Source of the DNA: Laguncularia racemosa
Lineage: Eukaryota; Streptophyta; Magnoliopsida; Myrtales; Combretaceae
Reading direction: 5' to 3'
DNA length: 64,000 nt
NCBI GenBank assembly: GCA_037954665.1
Contig: JBBMOL010000135.1
Span: 1,555,001-1,619,000, forward strand
Shown here: one piece after another, positions 11,117 through 23,593 of the stretch
How positions within the stretch are numbered: position 1 is the first letter of the stretch
Layout: each line of letters starts with the position of its first letter
Position numbers and translations under genes: made by a program
The notes under the pieces: generated by a model
Told to the model about the DNA's origin: nothing
Database searches by the model: none
Seen by the model: the letters and a program-made list of their open reading frames with translations, nothing else

Positions 11117-11383
11117 CTAGGTTACATGGAGACTCCTTTGCTCACTCAACGAATGTAATTTGTAGGGTTCTGGATGTGGGGTAGTTATAAGTTGTAATTT
11201 TGATACTAATGAGGTAGTCACAACATTAGTACAACTACCACCATCAATAATAAGAGCACATAAATTACCTTGACCCCTACAAGAAGTGTGAAACAAATTT
11301 TCTCTTTGCCCATCATCAATGGTTGGAAAAGAAGTCAAGGTTCGGCGCAGTACATTAGTAGAAAAGTACAAATCATTTGACAT
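11117..11383 (-). pseudogene. G1 gag-start / aspartic protease fusion remnant
   Basis: From a true ATG at 11381-11383 the 88-codon frame opens MSNDLYFSTNV and soon reaches FHTSCRGQGNLCALIIDGGS and CTNVVTTSLV, the gypsy retropepsin active-site block (I-I-D-G-G-S). The start codon sits directly after the leader. Gag, with its nucleocapsid zinc knuckle, has been deleted so that its first codons are fused in frame to protease. The frame stops at 11117 before the C-terminal half of protease. Confidence 0.75.
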
Positions 11384-11389
11384 GGCTAC

Positions 11390-12548
11390 TTACTAACTTC
11401 AACAAGCCAACTACACACTACATTACACATACACTTACACACCACATCACAATCAACACACCTTAACCTTACACCACACCTACACTCATGGTGCAATGCA
11501 CACAAAGGCACTTCCACAATACAATAACAACTAATGCAACACACACCCTAAATGGCTTCACACACACACTCCCACAATCATGCTACACACTTCTACACCC
11601 ACGGTTCACTTTATTTTACACCATAACACACACACTTCTAGTCCATAACAACACTCTAAAGCTACACAACAACCACTTCAAAAGAAAAACCAAAACTCCA
11701 CTTAACTTCACACACTTCTACACTTCAATTATGGCAACAACAAATTGAAGCATTAATTAAACACTCTTCCAAATAGTAGGTTAATGAATTCAACTAAGCA
11801 AGTGTTTAAGCATCAATATATAATAACTTCCATACTTTAATGCTTGTTTTGAAATTCAAATTTTAACCACTATGATTTCCTTTCTAATCACGGCACAAAC
11901 ACACCTCTACTTCCACATGCAACACCTTCTTCACAACACAAACTCATAACAAGTTGCAATTCCCTTCACAACACACTCACATCGCCACACACACATAACA
12001 CAATCATGGTGTAACTCCCTTCAAACCACAACACCACTTCATGTGTAGCACTTCCTCACCTCAACACACACAACACTTCATGGCAACAAATTCAAAATAT
12101 ACTCTTAACACAAACTTCTCCACAAATGGTAAGAAGCAATTTAAATTCAAATAACATTCAATCAATGCTACTTAATGACATTCTTCAAATTTAAAGAATG
12201 TGTTTGAATTTCAAATAACTTCCTAATCTCACACAAGGCAAATATGAAAATTTGCAAATGATAACCTCAATTTCCAAAATCACCAACACATACTTCACTA
12301 TTCTTTGTTTCAATTTCCACTTTTACCAAATTATCACAAAGAAAAACTCCTCCTTTCTCACAGCAAGATCAAGAAAAACAAATGCTACCACAAGTATTCC
12401 ACTTCACTTCAATTAACCACAACAAGAATGCATCAAAATCCATAATCACTACTACAAATCACTTCAACAATTTCGGATCAAGAAATCAACTTTAGGAACC
12501 CTAATTGCCAATTGAAGCTTACGCAATTCCCTTCCTCAAATCCTACGC
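11390..12548 (-). other. G1 leader, AC-rich on plus (no gene)
   Basis: About 1.15 kb, AC-rich on plus and so GT-rich in element orientation, between primer site and gag start. It resembles the leader at 333-1454. Frames such as 11488-11748 are compositional by-products. Confidence 0.65.
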
Positions 12549-12560
12549 TCTGATACCAAA
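12549..12560 (-). other. Perfect initiator-Met primer site, inner copy
   Basis: gctctgatacca on plus is the complement of the 12-base tggtatcagagc primer site. Four bases to its right a second LTR-like end begins (tgatgtgctcaatttcc at 12565), although the real LTR starts at 12702. This inner module (LTR end plus primer site) duplicates the outer one. Confidence 0.75.
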
Positions 12561-12687
12561 ATTATGATGTGCTCAATTTCCAAGCACATGAACATAAACC
12601 AATCGAAGAATTCAACCAAACCAAGTTCACAAAAATGGCGTGATGAACAATGGCCACGTGAACACTAATTATAAGAAATAACTTATT

Positions 12688-12696
12688 CTGATACCA
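12688..12696 (-). other. Outer primer site of G1, partly decayed
   Basis: ctgatacca (complement tggtatcag) lies six bases from the right LTR start at 12702. The last three bases of the usual 12 do not match, so the inner copy at 12549 is the better primer match. Confidence 0.7.
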
Positions 12697-12701
12697 AATT
12701 A

Positions 12702-13582
12702 TGATGTGCTTAATAGTTCCAAATTCACTAGCACACAATACAAATGAATAATCAACTGCACAAATTGGACAAAATGAAGACAAAATCCCCAATTGGCGTG
12801 AACCAAATTAGAAGTATTACAATGGAATTCCAATACCAATCAATTACACGTAATAATGCAATTCCAATATCTAAAATTGGCTTATAATCCTAGCAATATG
12901 AACCCTAATTTGGCGTGAAAGAACAAATAGAAAAATCAACCAACTATCACTAGATATTACATATTAGCAATAATAGGATGCAACTTAGAGAATCCTTAAT
13001 ATAACTCAAAAGAAATTCCAAGCCAAACTCGCCACAATTTCCAAATAAATTGATAAGAGTGGATGATAGCAAGAGGTGACTCTCTCATACGACATAAAGT
13101 GTATATTTTATCAAATTATCAAAAGCTCCCTAAAAACCCTAGTTAGCAAGTATTTATATTTGCTCTTATTAGGGTAAAAACAAACCAAAAATTACAAAGT
13201 TGCCACTAAGTGGCCAGTTCCTAAAATACAAATTGCAAGTACAAAATAAAATGACTGGTTCCCATAAGCAACAATTACATATACAAATGGTCTTCAAGTG
13301 GCCGGTTCTTCAATTCAAGTGAAAAATTTGTTGGACCAGTTTTTCTTTGTTTATGTAGGTCCATGAATAACCCACAAGTTGAGCTTTAGTGAGTTTATCC
13401 ATCGCCCTATAACAACCGACAAGTATACTTACTGGAATGCACAATAAATAAGTAATAGAAAAGAAGTTATTATATAAATATTTTTTGGATCAAATTGTTT
13501 AAACAAGACCTTCATCGCCAAATTTTGTAACCCTTTGGCTATTGCCCTAAAGATAGGTCCTATAGGATTTTGATTCCTATCA
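12702..13582 (-). repeat. G1 5' LTR (881 bp)
   Basis: In minus orientation it starts TGATAGGAATCAAAATCC at 13582 and ends GCACATCA at 12702. It has the same length as its partner LTR and is very similar. The TSD CATGA follows at 13583. Confidence 0.92.
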
Positions 13583-13587
13583 CATGA

Positions 13588-14767
13588 TATTTATTAGGAT
13601 ATATATGTATATATTAGAATGGAAAAGTAAATTCTCATTAGGATGCATTTAGCCAAGTGAAGATATTTTACTAGATATCTGCTTCGAAGTATATTTGGTA
13701 TGATATTAGAGATATGTATAGAATGATAATTTGAAAGACCTAATGGTGATATGTCAAGGATATATGACATGCTAAGGTGGTGCCAAACATGAAGTTATTG
13801 TTATTATCCAGAACTTCTACTCCTATCAAAATTAATGTGCGCATAATATATGGATATACTGGTTCATTTCCATGGATTGAAAATCATTAACGAAGAATTG
13901 AGATATTGAAGACAAATTAGCAAGAAAAATACTCCACAAGGATGAAATATGTATATGTATATATATATATATATAGGAATTTCCTATTAAAGAAAATTTA
14001 TGCATATGTTGTCTTAAGTGCAAGGTCGCTTTGGTGAGCTTAAGGAGACATGCACAATTAAATGGTGTTGCAAGCTTATGCACTAAAAAAAAAAAAAAAA
14101 ACCTAGATTATATGCAGCGTTAGCTTCAAGCTCTTGTAATATAAATCACACAAGACATGTATGTGGCAACAGTGTAGCTATTCTACAAGCATACATGCAT
14201 CAAGCAATTTCATAGCCATTAGAAAGGTTTATCTAATGCTCAAATCCCTTTGTTAGTTAGGGGACAAAATATAGAAGGCTGAAAATATTACATAAATGTA
14301 ATGGGCTAAGCCCATTGATTATTTGGCTTAACTTATTAGGCTAATTGATAGGGCTAAATAAGTATAGTCTAATTTTTAGGATGACTTAGAGAGAATTGGC
14401 TTGGTGGGCTCAAAGTAGGGATTGTTAGACCAGTCCATCTACATCCAATCTTTCTCAAGCAGGCTCATGTACTTATGAGGAAAGCTACTAGTCTTGGGAC
14501 TATGGCAAGCTCATTAAGATAACCTTAAATTGCGTAGACTCCATCTCACCCATTGATCGCTAAGTGATATAACAGATATCATCAAGCTTAACAGTCTACA
14601 AATACTCAGTTATTCCTCCTCATTAAGGGACCTTTTTCCCAAATTCTTGAGATAAGAGAAACGATGTTCCTTTACGAGTTCTCTACTCTTAAAGATTAAA
14701 TAAGAGATTAGGCTAAGAACGATCTTCATTATCCAAGAACTACAAAGTTGACACTTGAGGTCACCTT
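13588..14767. other. Intergenic or unrecognised repeat remnant
   Basis: There is no gene-like frame. It contains a (TA)n tract near 13955-13975 and a run of about 18 A ending near 14101. The part from 14280 to 14767 has repeated 'ggct-taa' words and could be old LTR sequence, but I found no ends or coding blocks to prove it. Confidence 0.45.
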
Positions 14768-14844
14768 AGCTCTGTAATGCCCCGAAAATTTTGAAAAACT
14801 ATATAAAAATTAAAGAAAATAAGTGGAATAATAAATATTTTTAG

Positions 14845-16042
14845 TGATGTGCCTAAAACTAAGATTAAGCACATGCAAAACCAATTTGAAAGACAATTAG
14901 ACAATGTCAATCAAACTAATTCAACAATTGCACAGTTCCTCAATATTTATAAACCAATTCTTAAACAATGGCTTGATCAATCTTAATTCCAACTATGATG
15001 ATGCTTTGATACCAAAAGATGATGTGCCTAAATTAGGGGTTAAGCACATACAATTGGAGCAAATTATAATCCTCAAATGCACTAGACTAATCTCGGTTCA
15101 AATTACTAGAAATTGCGTAAACCCTAGTGAAGATGCAATGAGATCTGAATGTTCAAAGTTGTAATTACAATTCCATAAAGATAATTTCCTCCAATATAAC
15201 ACTAATCACAAGTAAATCCACGTGAATGATACATAAGATCAGCAAGAAAAATCCATGATCCACTTCCCAAACAAATTGATCTACGGTTCAAATGAGGCTA
15301 AATTGAAGGCTAAAAACCAATCAATTAAGCAATAATAAATTGATTATAAATGCAATCAAATATGACCAAGAAACATCCAATCTAACCTTAGATATAACTC
15401 ACTAGTGATGAAAAGGAAACACAACAAAAAGAATTGATATTACTCACAATTTCTCCTTGTTGCACTCGCCACAATTCTAACTCTTGGTATTGAAATTGAT
15501 AAGAGCAAATGAATTAGGAAGAAACCCTAACCCTCTCATGTAATATGTGAAGTCTATTATGAAAAAATTCTCCCCTAAAAACCCTACTTAAGCAAGTATT
15601 TATACTTGCTCCCTTTAGGGTTAAAAAGTTCACAAAATTACAACTATGCCACTTTTAGGATGGCCAGTCCTAAAAACATAATTATAAGCAAATGAAAAGT
15701 GTCCCAAAAACTTACAACATAAATAGTCCAAAGAAAATAAATTACAAGTAAAAATAGTCATCAACATGCTAATTCTTCAATAGGATTCGTCAGCCCAGCT
15801 CATCACCGGTTTAGGTCGGTCCATGGATAACCCATAAGCTAAGTCTGAGTGAGTTTATCCATCGCCCTATAAAGCATGATAAGTGTTCCTGTAGGAATAT
15901 ACAATACATGAATAAGAGAAAAGAGGTTAGTAGACAAATAATTCCTAGGTCGATTTGCTCAAAATGGGCCTTCACTGCTAAGATTTGAAATCCTTAGGTT
16001 CTTACCCTAATGATAAGTTTTATCGAATTTTGATTCCTATCA
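14845..16042 (-). mobile_element. G1-like truncated element inside T copy 1, TSD TTTAG
   Basis: It is flanked by TTTAG at 14840-14844 and 16043-16047. A full LTR spans 15020-16042 (1023 bp; tgatgtgcctaaa to attcctatca). To its left are a primer-site relic (tgatacca, 15008-15015) and 175 bases that begin with another copy of the LTR end (tgatgtgcctaaaac at 14845). The element has thus lost its whole internal region and most of the second LTR. In minus orientation the LTR start again encodes DRNQNS... as in G1. The host sequence reads on cleanly across the TSD. Confidence 0.85.
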
Positions 16043-16689
16043 TTTAGGTTGGGGTAGCGAGAATGATAATTTTGCAATAATTTTTTTTTTTTGAGAAATT
16101 TATGATGAAAAGTTGTAAAACACCATGATATATTAATACTATTTTAATAATTTACGTATAACAAAAAACTTATGACAAATAATAATAGGCTTTAAAATAG
16201 AAAAATGAGAAAAGAGGTGAAATCCTTTTGATAAATATAACAAATAATGAGAATTAGACACAGAGAATAATCGTATGTGAGGAAAAGGATAACAAGTTTA
16301 GAATTACAAATTATATGAAATATATCACTAAATGAATTTAGGAAACGAAGTAAGTTGGAAAATACCTACACATAAGTACTTAGACAAATAAATAAAAATA
16401 TAAATAAAAACAATTGTAAGTCCTAATTTTAGCTTGTGCAATTTAAATTAAAAGAATTAATTCCTTGAAACATAAATCATGAATAATATTGGGTTAAATA
16501 ATGAAATTAATTTAAATTATAGATTTAGGAATTTCAAATGAAAATTTTGAGTAAATATTTATGTTTGAAATAATCAAATTAGCTTAGACGTAAAGTTTCA
16601 TAATAAAATACTAGAGTTACAAAATTTATAAATATTGTCGCATGTGCATGAAATTAAATAAAATCTTAAAATATAAATAATTAAAATAT

Positions 16690-16692
16690 AAA

Positions 16693-16723
<31 letters not shown>
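16690..16723. repeat. (TA)n microsatellite
   Basis: About 15 TA units lie in the AT-rich U3-like part of T copy 1, upstream of the TATA element. Confidence 0.9.
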
Positions 16724-16786
16724 TCGTATGAATAGGAACAGGGGCGTTAGGTTAGCAACTAAAAAAAGAAAATAGAAAAAAATTTG

Positions 16787-16795
16787 TATATAAAA
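16787..16795 (+). promoter_or_regulatory. Candidate LTR promoter TATA box
   Basis: tatataaaa is followed by ggaagaagtctcc and a purine-rich stretch (16810-16912). It is the best TATA match in T copy 1 and lies about 0.8 kb (net) from the LTR start, as expected for a U3 promoter. Transcription was not tested. Confidence 0.4.
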
Positions 16796-17229
16796 GGAAG
16801 AAGTCTCCATAATTCACGAGAGAAAGAGAGAACGGAGGAGACGGCAAGAGAGACGAGAGGAAAAGAGAGGAAAGAAAGGGGAAAAAGAAAATTGAAGAAA
16901 AAAATTCATAACTTTCGCATACGACCTCTGATTCACGATCCAAGACCATCAGTATATTCCTTAAGGTAAGTATAACTCAACAAGACTAATTTTATATGAA
17001 ACTAATTTTTTTTTAAAAAAGGTACTAATGTCAAATATATAAAAAAATTCAATATTTAGCCTAGAAATTAGCCGTATTAGTTAGAAATACTATAGATATG
17101 AGTATACTGCGCTTAAATAGTATATAATAGTGTATTTTTACTTATGTTTTAAGCGAGGAAAAATTATTTAAAAATATACTCGAAAAATTCCATTAATTAA
17201 AACCGAGGAAGACGAAACTCAGCAACAAA

Positions 17230-17825
17230 GATTCTATCGTGTATGTGGGGGTGGGGAAGTGATTTAGTGTGTGAAATTGTGTATGAGATGTTGATATGTG
17301 GCGTAGAGGTGTTGGAGGGTATGTATGTGTGTGCGTTTTGTATGTGTGTGTGTGAGTACGTGTGGTGTATGTGTTTATGTGTATGTGTGTTGGTGTGCAC
17401 ATGTGTGTGGATGTGAATATGTGTGTATGTGTGCGGCATGAGTATGTGTTGGTGTGTGTGTGCGTGTGTATGAGTGTATGTGCGGTATGTGTGTGTGAGT
17501 ATGTGTATGTAGGAGGAGGGTGTTGTATGTACTAGTATGTGTGTATGTGTGTGTAAGTGTGCATGAATGTACATATGTGTGTGTATTGATACATGTGTGT
17601 GTGTGTGTGTATGTGTTAGTGTAGGTGTGGGTGTGTGCGCGTATGTATGTATATGTTGATGTACATGGATGAAGGGAATGTGATGTGCAAGATAAAGTGT
17701 GCAAATATGGAGATATGTGTATGTGTAGGCAAATATATATGTATGTATATGGGAATGTGAAGATACGTGAAGGTATGTATGTGGAATATGTGTACGGTAT
17801 ATGTGTGTGATATTTGATGTGCAAG
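17230..17825. repeat. TG-rich minisatellite-like array in T copy 1
   Basis: About 600 bases of irregular (TG)n, TATG and GTGTGTG words. A second short TG/GTT-rich block lies at 18400-18690. Frames of up to 149 codons on minus here (His/Thr/Tyr-rich) are composition artefacts. The opposite-strand counterpart in copy 2 is longer (41359-42720). Confidence 0.85.
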
Positions 17826-20312
17826 TATGTAGTAAGGAGTAAGAGGGAAAAGAATTGGAAAAAGGGGAAAGAAGGAATGGAAAGGAAGAAGCGAAAGAAG
17901 AGAAGCTACGGTGGAGAAGTCCTAGAAATGCATGCGTGCCGTCAATGAAATGATTGTGTGTATAAGTGAGTGTGGAAAGGATATATAATTATAAAATTAT
18001 GAAGTATTAATGCAAAACAAGGAAATTATACTAAAATACTAAATTAGGTATAAATAGAAGATAAACGAACCTTACTTAGTACCTTTAACTAAATTAAGGC
18101 TTGGCTTAGATTCTAGACATTTACCCTATTTTATTTATCTTATCATTAGGTAAAGGGATTATATGTCGGAATCACTCAATAACGGTTAGGACCATGACCA
18201 CTATAAACAAGTGAGTAAGAAGCTTTATGATATGCTATAGTGTCGTGTTTAATTGTAACATGTTGTATTTAATCATGATATGATATGTATATGTATACTT
18301 CCTTGCTTAGTTACTGCTGTACTTATTGGGGTTGTTATTATTTTGGAGTTAGAAGTGTGTGAGATGTGAAGTTGTGCTATGATGTACATGTAGTGTGAGC
18401 TGTGGTGTGTGTTGCTGTCACTGCTATTACTGTTGTTATTGTTGCATTTGCTTCTACCGCTGCTATGTGGAGGACTGTTGTGAGCGTTTGTATGTGTGTG
18501 TGAAGGTGTTTGTAGCAAAGTGGAGGTGATATGGGGTAAAAGGTGTGCCGAAATTGTGTATCTTATATGTGTACGATTTGGCCCTGTGTGTGGATATGTT
18601 TGTGTCAGTGCGAGCTGCTCTAACCATATATGTACAGTGTGTGTATGGTTGGAGAGTGTGTGTGTGTGCATGATGGTGAGTGAGTATTAGGACAATGAAG
18701 AAATTGCAAGAAAACTAGGAAAACATATTTTTCAACTTAACCTCTAACTAAACTAAAAATACATGCACATATAGATAAGTAAATAGGGTTATATACTATA
18801 TAGTTTAATATATATTATATATTATATATGTTGATGCAAGTGAAAAAGACTTGTGATTTTACATTTTTATAAATTTTAAGATTTTGATAATTGAGGATGT
18901 TGGAAGAGTACATCCTTAGCTACCTTGTTTAAGTCTTGGGCGTGTAAAATTGAGCACTTGAGAGGTGTAATGACACAGGGGTGTCAAAGAATGAGAATTG
19001 TAAACTAATCTGGAGTGGTTGATTTAACGGTCGATGAGATTAAGTTATATTATGTTATTATTGATTTGGTCTCACATGACGACTCATTTTAAAATTTATT
19101 TAATTATGATTTTGTGTTTGACTTGATTGATTCCACTTGGTCGATCTGAACTTTCTTATCATATCTAGGACATGTAAGGTTTGATATTTCTTGTTGTGAT
19201 GAATGTGAATGTTAGGTATAGCTATTTTGTTTAGGGGATGGACTTGGTTCCTATTGGTTATTCGTGGACTTGTATGCCTTAAATGTTTGATAGTTACTTT
19301 ATCATTTTGAATGTGGATTGATTTGTGATTTTATATTTTTTGATCATCTTGAACCAATTAATTAAAGGATTGGACTCAAATAAAACTGGATATGTATTGC
19401 ATGAGACATTGCATGAAATTGAAGGTCATCACTACTATAAGGCTCACCAGAAGTAATCAGAGGATTACTATTCTGCCAAGTGCGAACTAAGTGACTAGGG
19501 GTTTATTACACCTTGACGGTTCCAAGTCTGGTCGGCCCTTAAGGGTATTTCTCAGTGTATGAGGCATGGGAGCGCTCAATGTATGAGAACACTCGAGCTT
19601 ATGATATCAAAGTTATAAGATATTATAAATGTCAAAGAGATAAGAATAATTGAATTTGTTGTGAGACCCGGGCATTGATGGTATGGCTTTAGAATCCCTA
19701 ACCCAAGGTCAAGGAGGGGTAAACCCTAGACTTCGTGTTGGTTACCAAAAGGTCGCATGAGATGCTGCGTTCATATGATTGTTCATGCATAGCATATGAT
19801 TTGATAACTTGATTTGAAATTGCTTGTGCGTATGTATTGTTAAGAGAATTGCACTCCCATTCACTGAGTCGTAGTGTGCTCACCCCTCCATAAACTATTT
19901 TGCAAGTAAAAATTATAAAAGATTAGGATGGGATAAGATGTGGAGTGTCAAGAGTTTTGGAAGTCAAGAACGCTAAAGCAAGAATTGTGAATGGTAGACT
20001 ATTTAAATGAAATGTTATTTTTAGGACCTTGATGTAAAATTTAAATTTGTGAGACTTAGGGTTTTATTCCATTTATTAATTGGCAGGAGATTCCGATTCT
20101 CTGCAATCTTGGTCGACCATGGAACATGGGAATTTGCAATTATATTTTCATTATATGATGTTATGTAATATGATTAATTGTAATTGATTAATTAATTATT
20201 TAAAGCCTTGCGACCTTTGACTCACAAGGTAGTTATCATGCAATGAGTACACACGTGACATGATAACTTTTAGTGGAAACTTCCAAGCCCCCCTTTGGGG
20301 CATGACAAGCTT

Positions 20313-20787
20313 CCTTGTCTGTCACTTATGCATTTGAGAAGCTTGAGATTACCTATTCCACCTCTTTCCCTCTCTCTCCTTAGTCATCCCATCATGTGCC
20401 ATCTCTAAATTGCTTTTTTCTAAATTCACGTACCATGTGGTACCTACGTGATACGCATGTAACCGCTCTTACCGAGACCCCCATCTACAATAAGGTAATT
20501 CATTTTAGCTAGCTATATATATATGTTGGTCTTATGAGTATACAAGCATCATAAATGAAAAGATAAAAGTAAGAGTAAGGATTTCATGTAGAAAAACATA
20601 TAACATGAATTTTGTAGTTGGTATAAATTTATGCTATAGATTATTATTGGTGAAATTCATCCTCCAATTTGTTTGCTTTTTTATATTTCTATTTGGTGTT
20701 TTTAAACAATTACCTTTTCTTTTTTTTTATTTTCTAAACATGTTTTGAGAAAATGCTTATATTTCTGCAACATCTAATGCATGGAGA
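20313..20787. other. Spacer between T copy 1 and the copia element
   Basis: AT-rich with no coding frame. No repeat ends or RNA genes were recognised. Confidence 0.5.
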
Positions 20788-21029
20788 TGCTATAGAAGGA
20801 AATAATAGCCATGCATTGTAAATAATTGTAAATCTTGTAAATAATTTATCATTAATGCAGATTAAGTCATTTTCATAATTTTAGGAATTAGAATCATGCA
20901 TTAATAGTTGTTAATTAACTACCGATTCTAAGAGATCAGCATTGATTTACAAGAGATTGACTCCATGATAACTATATATATTTTACCTCTTGGATTAATA
21001 GAATTTTTTCATTGCTCCAATATTCATCA
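20788..21029 (+). repeat. Copia 5' LTR
   Basis: It aligns with 31789-32027, most clearly from cattgtaaataattg (20815) to ttcatca (21029). It contains gattaatagaa and an AT-rich U3. The start is uncertain by up to 30 bases. Confidence 0.75.
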
Positions 21030-21149
21030 TATGGTATCCAAGCAAGGAACCTGTAGCCAATCTTTCATATTTTGCACATTTTTATTTTCAAACAGTGGCT
21101 TTACAAGATCTAACACTTGCTACCACCTCTCAACCAATTATTCCCATTT

Positions 21150-22305
21150 CTCATGAGCCTAATTAGCCTCTTATTACCATAAACATCTCCTCCCATTCCA
21201 CCATAAAACTCACACCTACAAATCATCTCTCATGGAAATTACAGTTTCAAGCAACCTCAATTGGTTATAATCTTGAAGGATACATTAATGGCTCAATTAC
21301 TGCACTATCTCCCACCATTACCACTGATGGCAATGAGTCACCAAATCCAACATTCCAAACATAGCTTCGATAGGATAAATTAATATTTAGCGCCATGGTC
21401 GGATCTTTATCAGCTGTAATTATTCCACTCTTAAATCGTGCTACCACCTCTATTGATGCCGAGATAATTCTTGAAAACACATGCAAAGCCCACTTGTGGT
21501 CATATTAAGCATATTAAGGAGCAACTAAAGAATCCAATTAAAGGCTCACATACCATTAGTGAATATATGCAATATATTTGAAGCTATGCCGATGAGCTTA
21601 CAATTTTAGGTAAACCATATGATGGAGAGGACTTGATTGAAAAAGTCCTTAACGGTCTAGATAAGGAATATAAATTAATTGTTGACGTCATTAATGCCCA
21701 AGATACAACCATCTCATTATATAAGCTTCATGAAAAACTTCTAAGTAAGGAAATGACATTATGTTAATCCCAACCACCTCAACCAACCTCTCTACCAGCA
21801 ATAACAAATCTAACAACCATGAACCCTTAGAACAAATAGTGGTGTCCTCCTATTAACTTATCACTAAACCAATGGCTATCATTTAACAACCCTTGGACTA
21901 AAAGGCCTTCACCACGTCCTTATCTTGGAACATGTCAAGCATGCAATACTCAAGGGCACATAGTTAAAAGATGCTCACGATTTCAATTAATTTCAAATCA
22001 GCTCAATTTAGGTTACTCATTAACAGCCCAACAATCATTAGGTTTTTGACCAATAAGTCCACGTTCATCATCTCTTTGGAAACCTCGAGTAAACTATACA
22101 ACAACTAGCACATCCAATGCTCCATCATGGTTCCTTGACAGTGGTGCATCTTATCATATCACCACTAACTTAACTAATCTTTATGTTCATGTACCGTATG
22201 ATGCCCATGATGATGTCATGATTGGCGATGGCACAGGTTTTCAAATCATCCGCACTGGCTCTACCTCTTTGTCTTCCTACACATGTGATTTTAAATTACA
22301 TAATG
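21150..22305 (+). pseudogene. Copia gag and protease, degenerate; cut by G3 insertion
   Basis: Broken frames give NHLSWKLQFQATSIGYNLEG (gag N-terminal region), SEYMQYI...YADELTILGKP, KYKLIVDVINAQDTTIS, a zinc-knuckle relic CQACNTQGHIVKRC (near 21940, the CCHC nucleocapsid motif intact) and the protease block WFLDSGASYHITTNLTNLY (near 22130). Copia protease uses D-S-G-A at its active site. Reading stops at the G3 insertion (TSD TAATG at 22301-22305) and resumes after 28745. Several stops and at least one frame change are present. Confidence 0.85.
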
Positions 22306-23018
22306 TGATGGGAATCAACTTGCACCAACTCTTTTCAGTGATCCATCGGAAAAAATTAGAAGACCAATGACAAGGGTAAGGACAAAATGCATGGAGCAAG
22401 CTTTGAATGGACTTATTCAAGATCATCTAGACTAAGCATTGAAGTTGAGCAATCCAAGAGATGAAAAGATTGTTTTCCATTTATCAAGCATCTCCAATAA
22501 TAATAATGAAGATCAAAGCTTGGAGTAGCACTAGTAAATAGAATTTCTAAGCTTGATGGTCGACATTGCTTGGAAGATGTTGAAGGCCACTTGGGAGATG
22601 AAGAAGGCTATCAGCTTTGCCTTTAATGGTTGCCGGTGTTGAAGATGTAGGCCACTGGCCTACTTAGCCGGCTTAAGATTTTAGGCCGCTAGCTTTGAAA
22701 GCTAGCCTTTATTTTTCGTCTTGTGTTTTCTTATCTTTTGTTTCCTTTATTTGTAAAGACTATAAATAGTCTTTTAGGGGCCGAATTAAGGGAGACACCA
22801 TTCTTATGAAATTGAAGAATTCTTCTTTGTTCTTTATGAAGAACTCAATCTGATCTTATCAAGGCAACTTGTGGCGATCAAAACCTCCGTTATAACTCTG
22901 GTTCTAATCGAGATTGCGAATTAGGGTCAAGTTTTGTTGTGCATGTTTTCAAGACGATCTTAGGGTTCTCTTCCATTCGATCGGGTTTTAGGTTCATCTC
23001 AACCTAGGGTTTATATCA
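22306..23018 (+). repeat. G3 5' LTR (713 bp)
   Basis: It begins TGATGGGAATC and ends tttatatca. Its first codons repeat the pol tail (RRPMTRVRTKCMEQALNGL, near 22350-22405). It also holds the palindrome-like ctagctttgaaagctag near 22690 and a TATA-like tataaatag near 22770. Confidence 0.92.
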
Positions 23019-23020
23019 AT

Positions 23021-23032
23021 TGGTATCAGAGC
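23021..23032 (+). other. G3 primer binding site, initiator tRNA-Met
   Basis: tggtatcagagc is a perfect 12-base match and lies two bases after the 5' LTR. Confidence 0.92.
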
Positions 23033-23216
23033 TTTGGCTCTTAAAAATCAGGTGTTACCTATCCTTTGATTATTTCATTGTTATATTTCATCCTTTTAGT
23101 TCTTGAGTTTTAATTCGTTATTGTTCTTGTTCATCAAAATTTCATCTTGCGTATGTCCTTTCATTGATTTGATTCATTGCTTTTAGTTTGTAATTCTAAT
23201 TTGTGTTTAAAGAGTT

Positions 23217-23250
23217 AATGAAGAAGAAGAAGAAGAAGAAGAAGAAGAAA
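23217..23250 (+). repeat. (GAA)n microsatellite in G3 leader
   Basis: About ten GAA units in the untranslated leader between primer site and gag. Confidence 0.9.
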
Positions 23251-23593
23251 AGAAATTCATATTAAAAAAAAATCAAGATTGTGTTGTGCAATCAATACTT
23301 ATCACACAATTTGAATTAAAAAAAAAAAGCTTGATACGAAATTCCCTCTTTAAATTGCTTAAATAGTGTTATTCCTTTGTTCTTAGTCTTACTTTGTCGT
23401 TACTTATTGTCTGGTAAGGTCATTGATAAGGTTCTTATTAAAGAGCTTGTAAGGAGAAGTTTATTGGATAAAAGAAAATTAATTGAGTGAAACACAAGTG
23501 ATTTGAATCCATATTTTTTAGTGTAAACGCGTGAGGAAGGGTTTGAGAGGAGAATTCACTTTTTACTAACAAACTCTTTGCAGGTTGTTAAAC

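Larger units (their letters stand above)
9590..13587 (-). mobile_element. G1: deletion-derived Ty3/gypsy element with TSD CATGA
   Basis: The element runs from 9595 (tgatgtgcttaat) to 13582 (...attcctatca) and is flanked by CATGA at 9590-9594 and 13583-13587. The two LTRs are both 881 bp. Primer sites next to the right LTR on the complementary strand place the element on minus. The internal part is only about 2.2 kb. It keeps a leader, a short protease remnant joined straight to the gag start, and the last pol codons, so gag, RT, RNase H and integrase are gone. It could move only with proteins supplied by a full relative. Confidence 0.92.
14773..20307 (+). repeat. T family: giant solo LTR, copy 1 (about 4.3 kb net), Del/Tekay-like
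   Basis: It starts TGTAATGCCCCGAAAATTTT at 14773, ends ggggcatgaca at 20307 and is flanked by AGCTC (14768-14772) and AGCTT (20308-20312), a TSD with one change. After removal of the insert at 14845-16042 it is about 4.3 kb. There is no primer site, polypurine tract or coding block inside. Long stretches match copy 2 (38576-50259) in reverse complement: 14773-16600 with 49740-50259, 18160-18240 near 40600-40680, and 19180-20307 with 38576-39700. The TGTAATGCCCCG start and a TATA element at 16787 support plus orientation. No internal region follows, so it is a solo LTR or a large non-autonomous element. Confidence 0.8.

Noticed and set aside
17193..17824. Frames of up to 149 codons on minus (His/Thr-rich)
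   Set aside because: Same cause: TG-rich array read in several phases.
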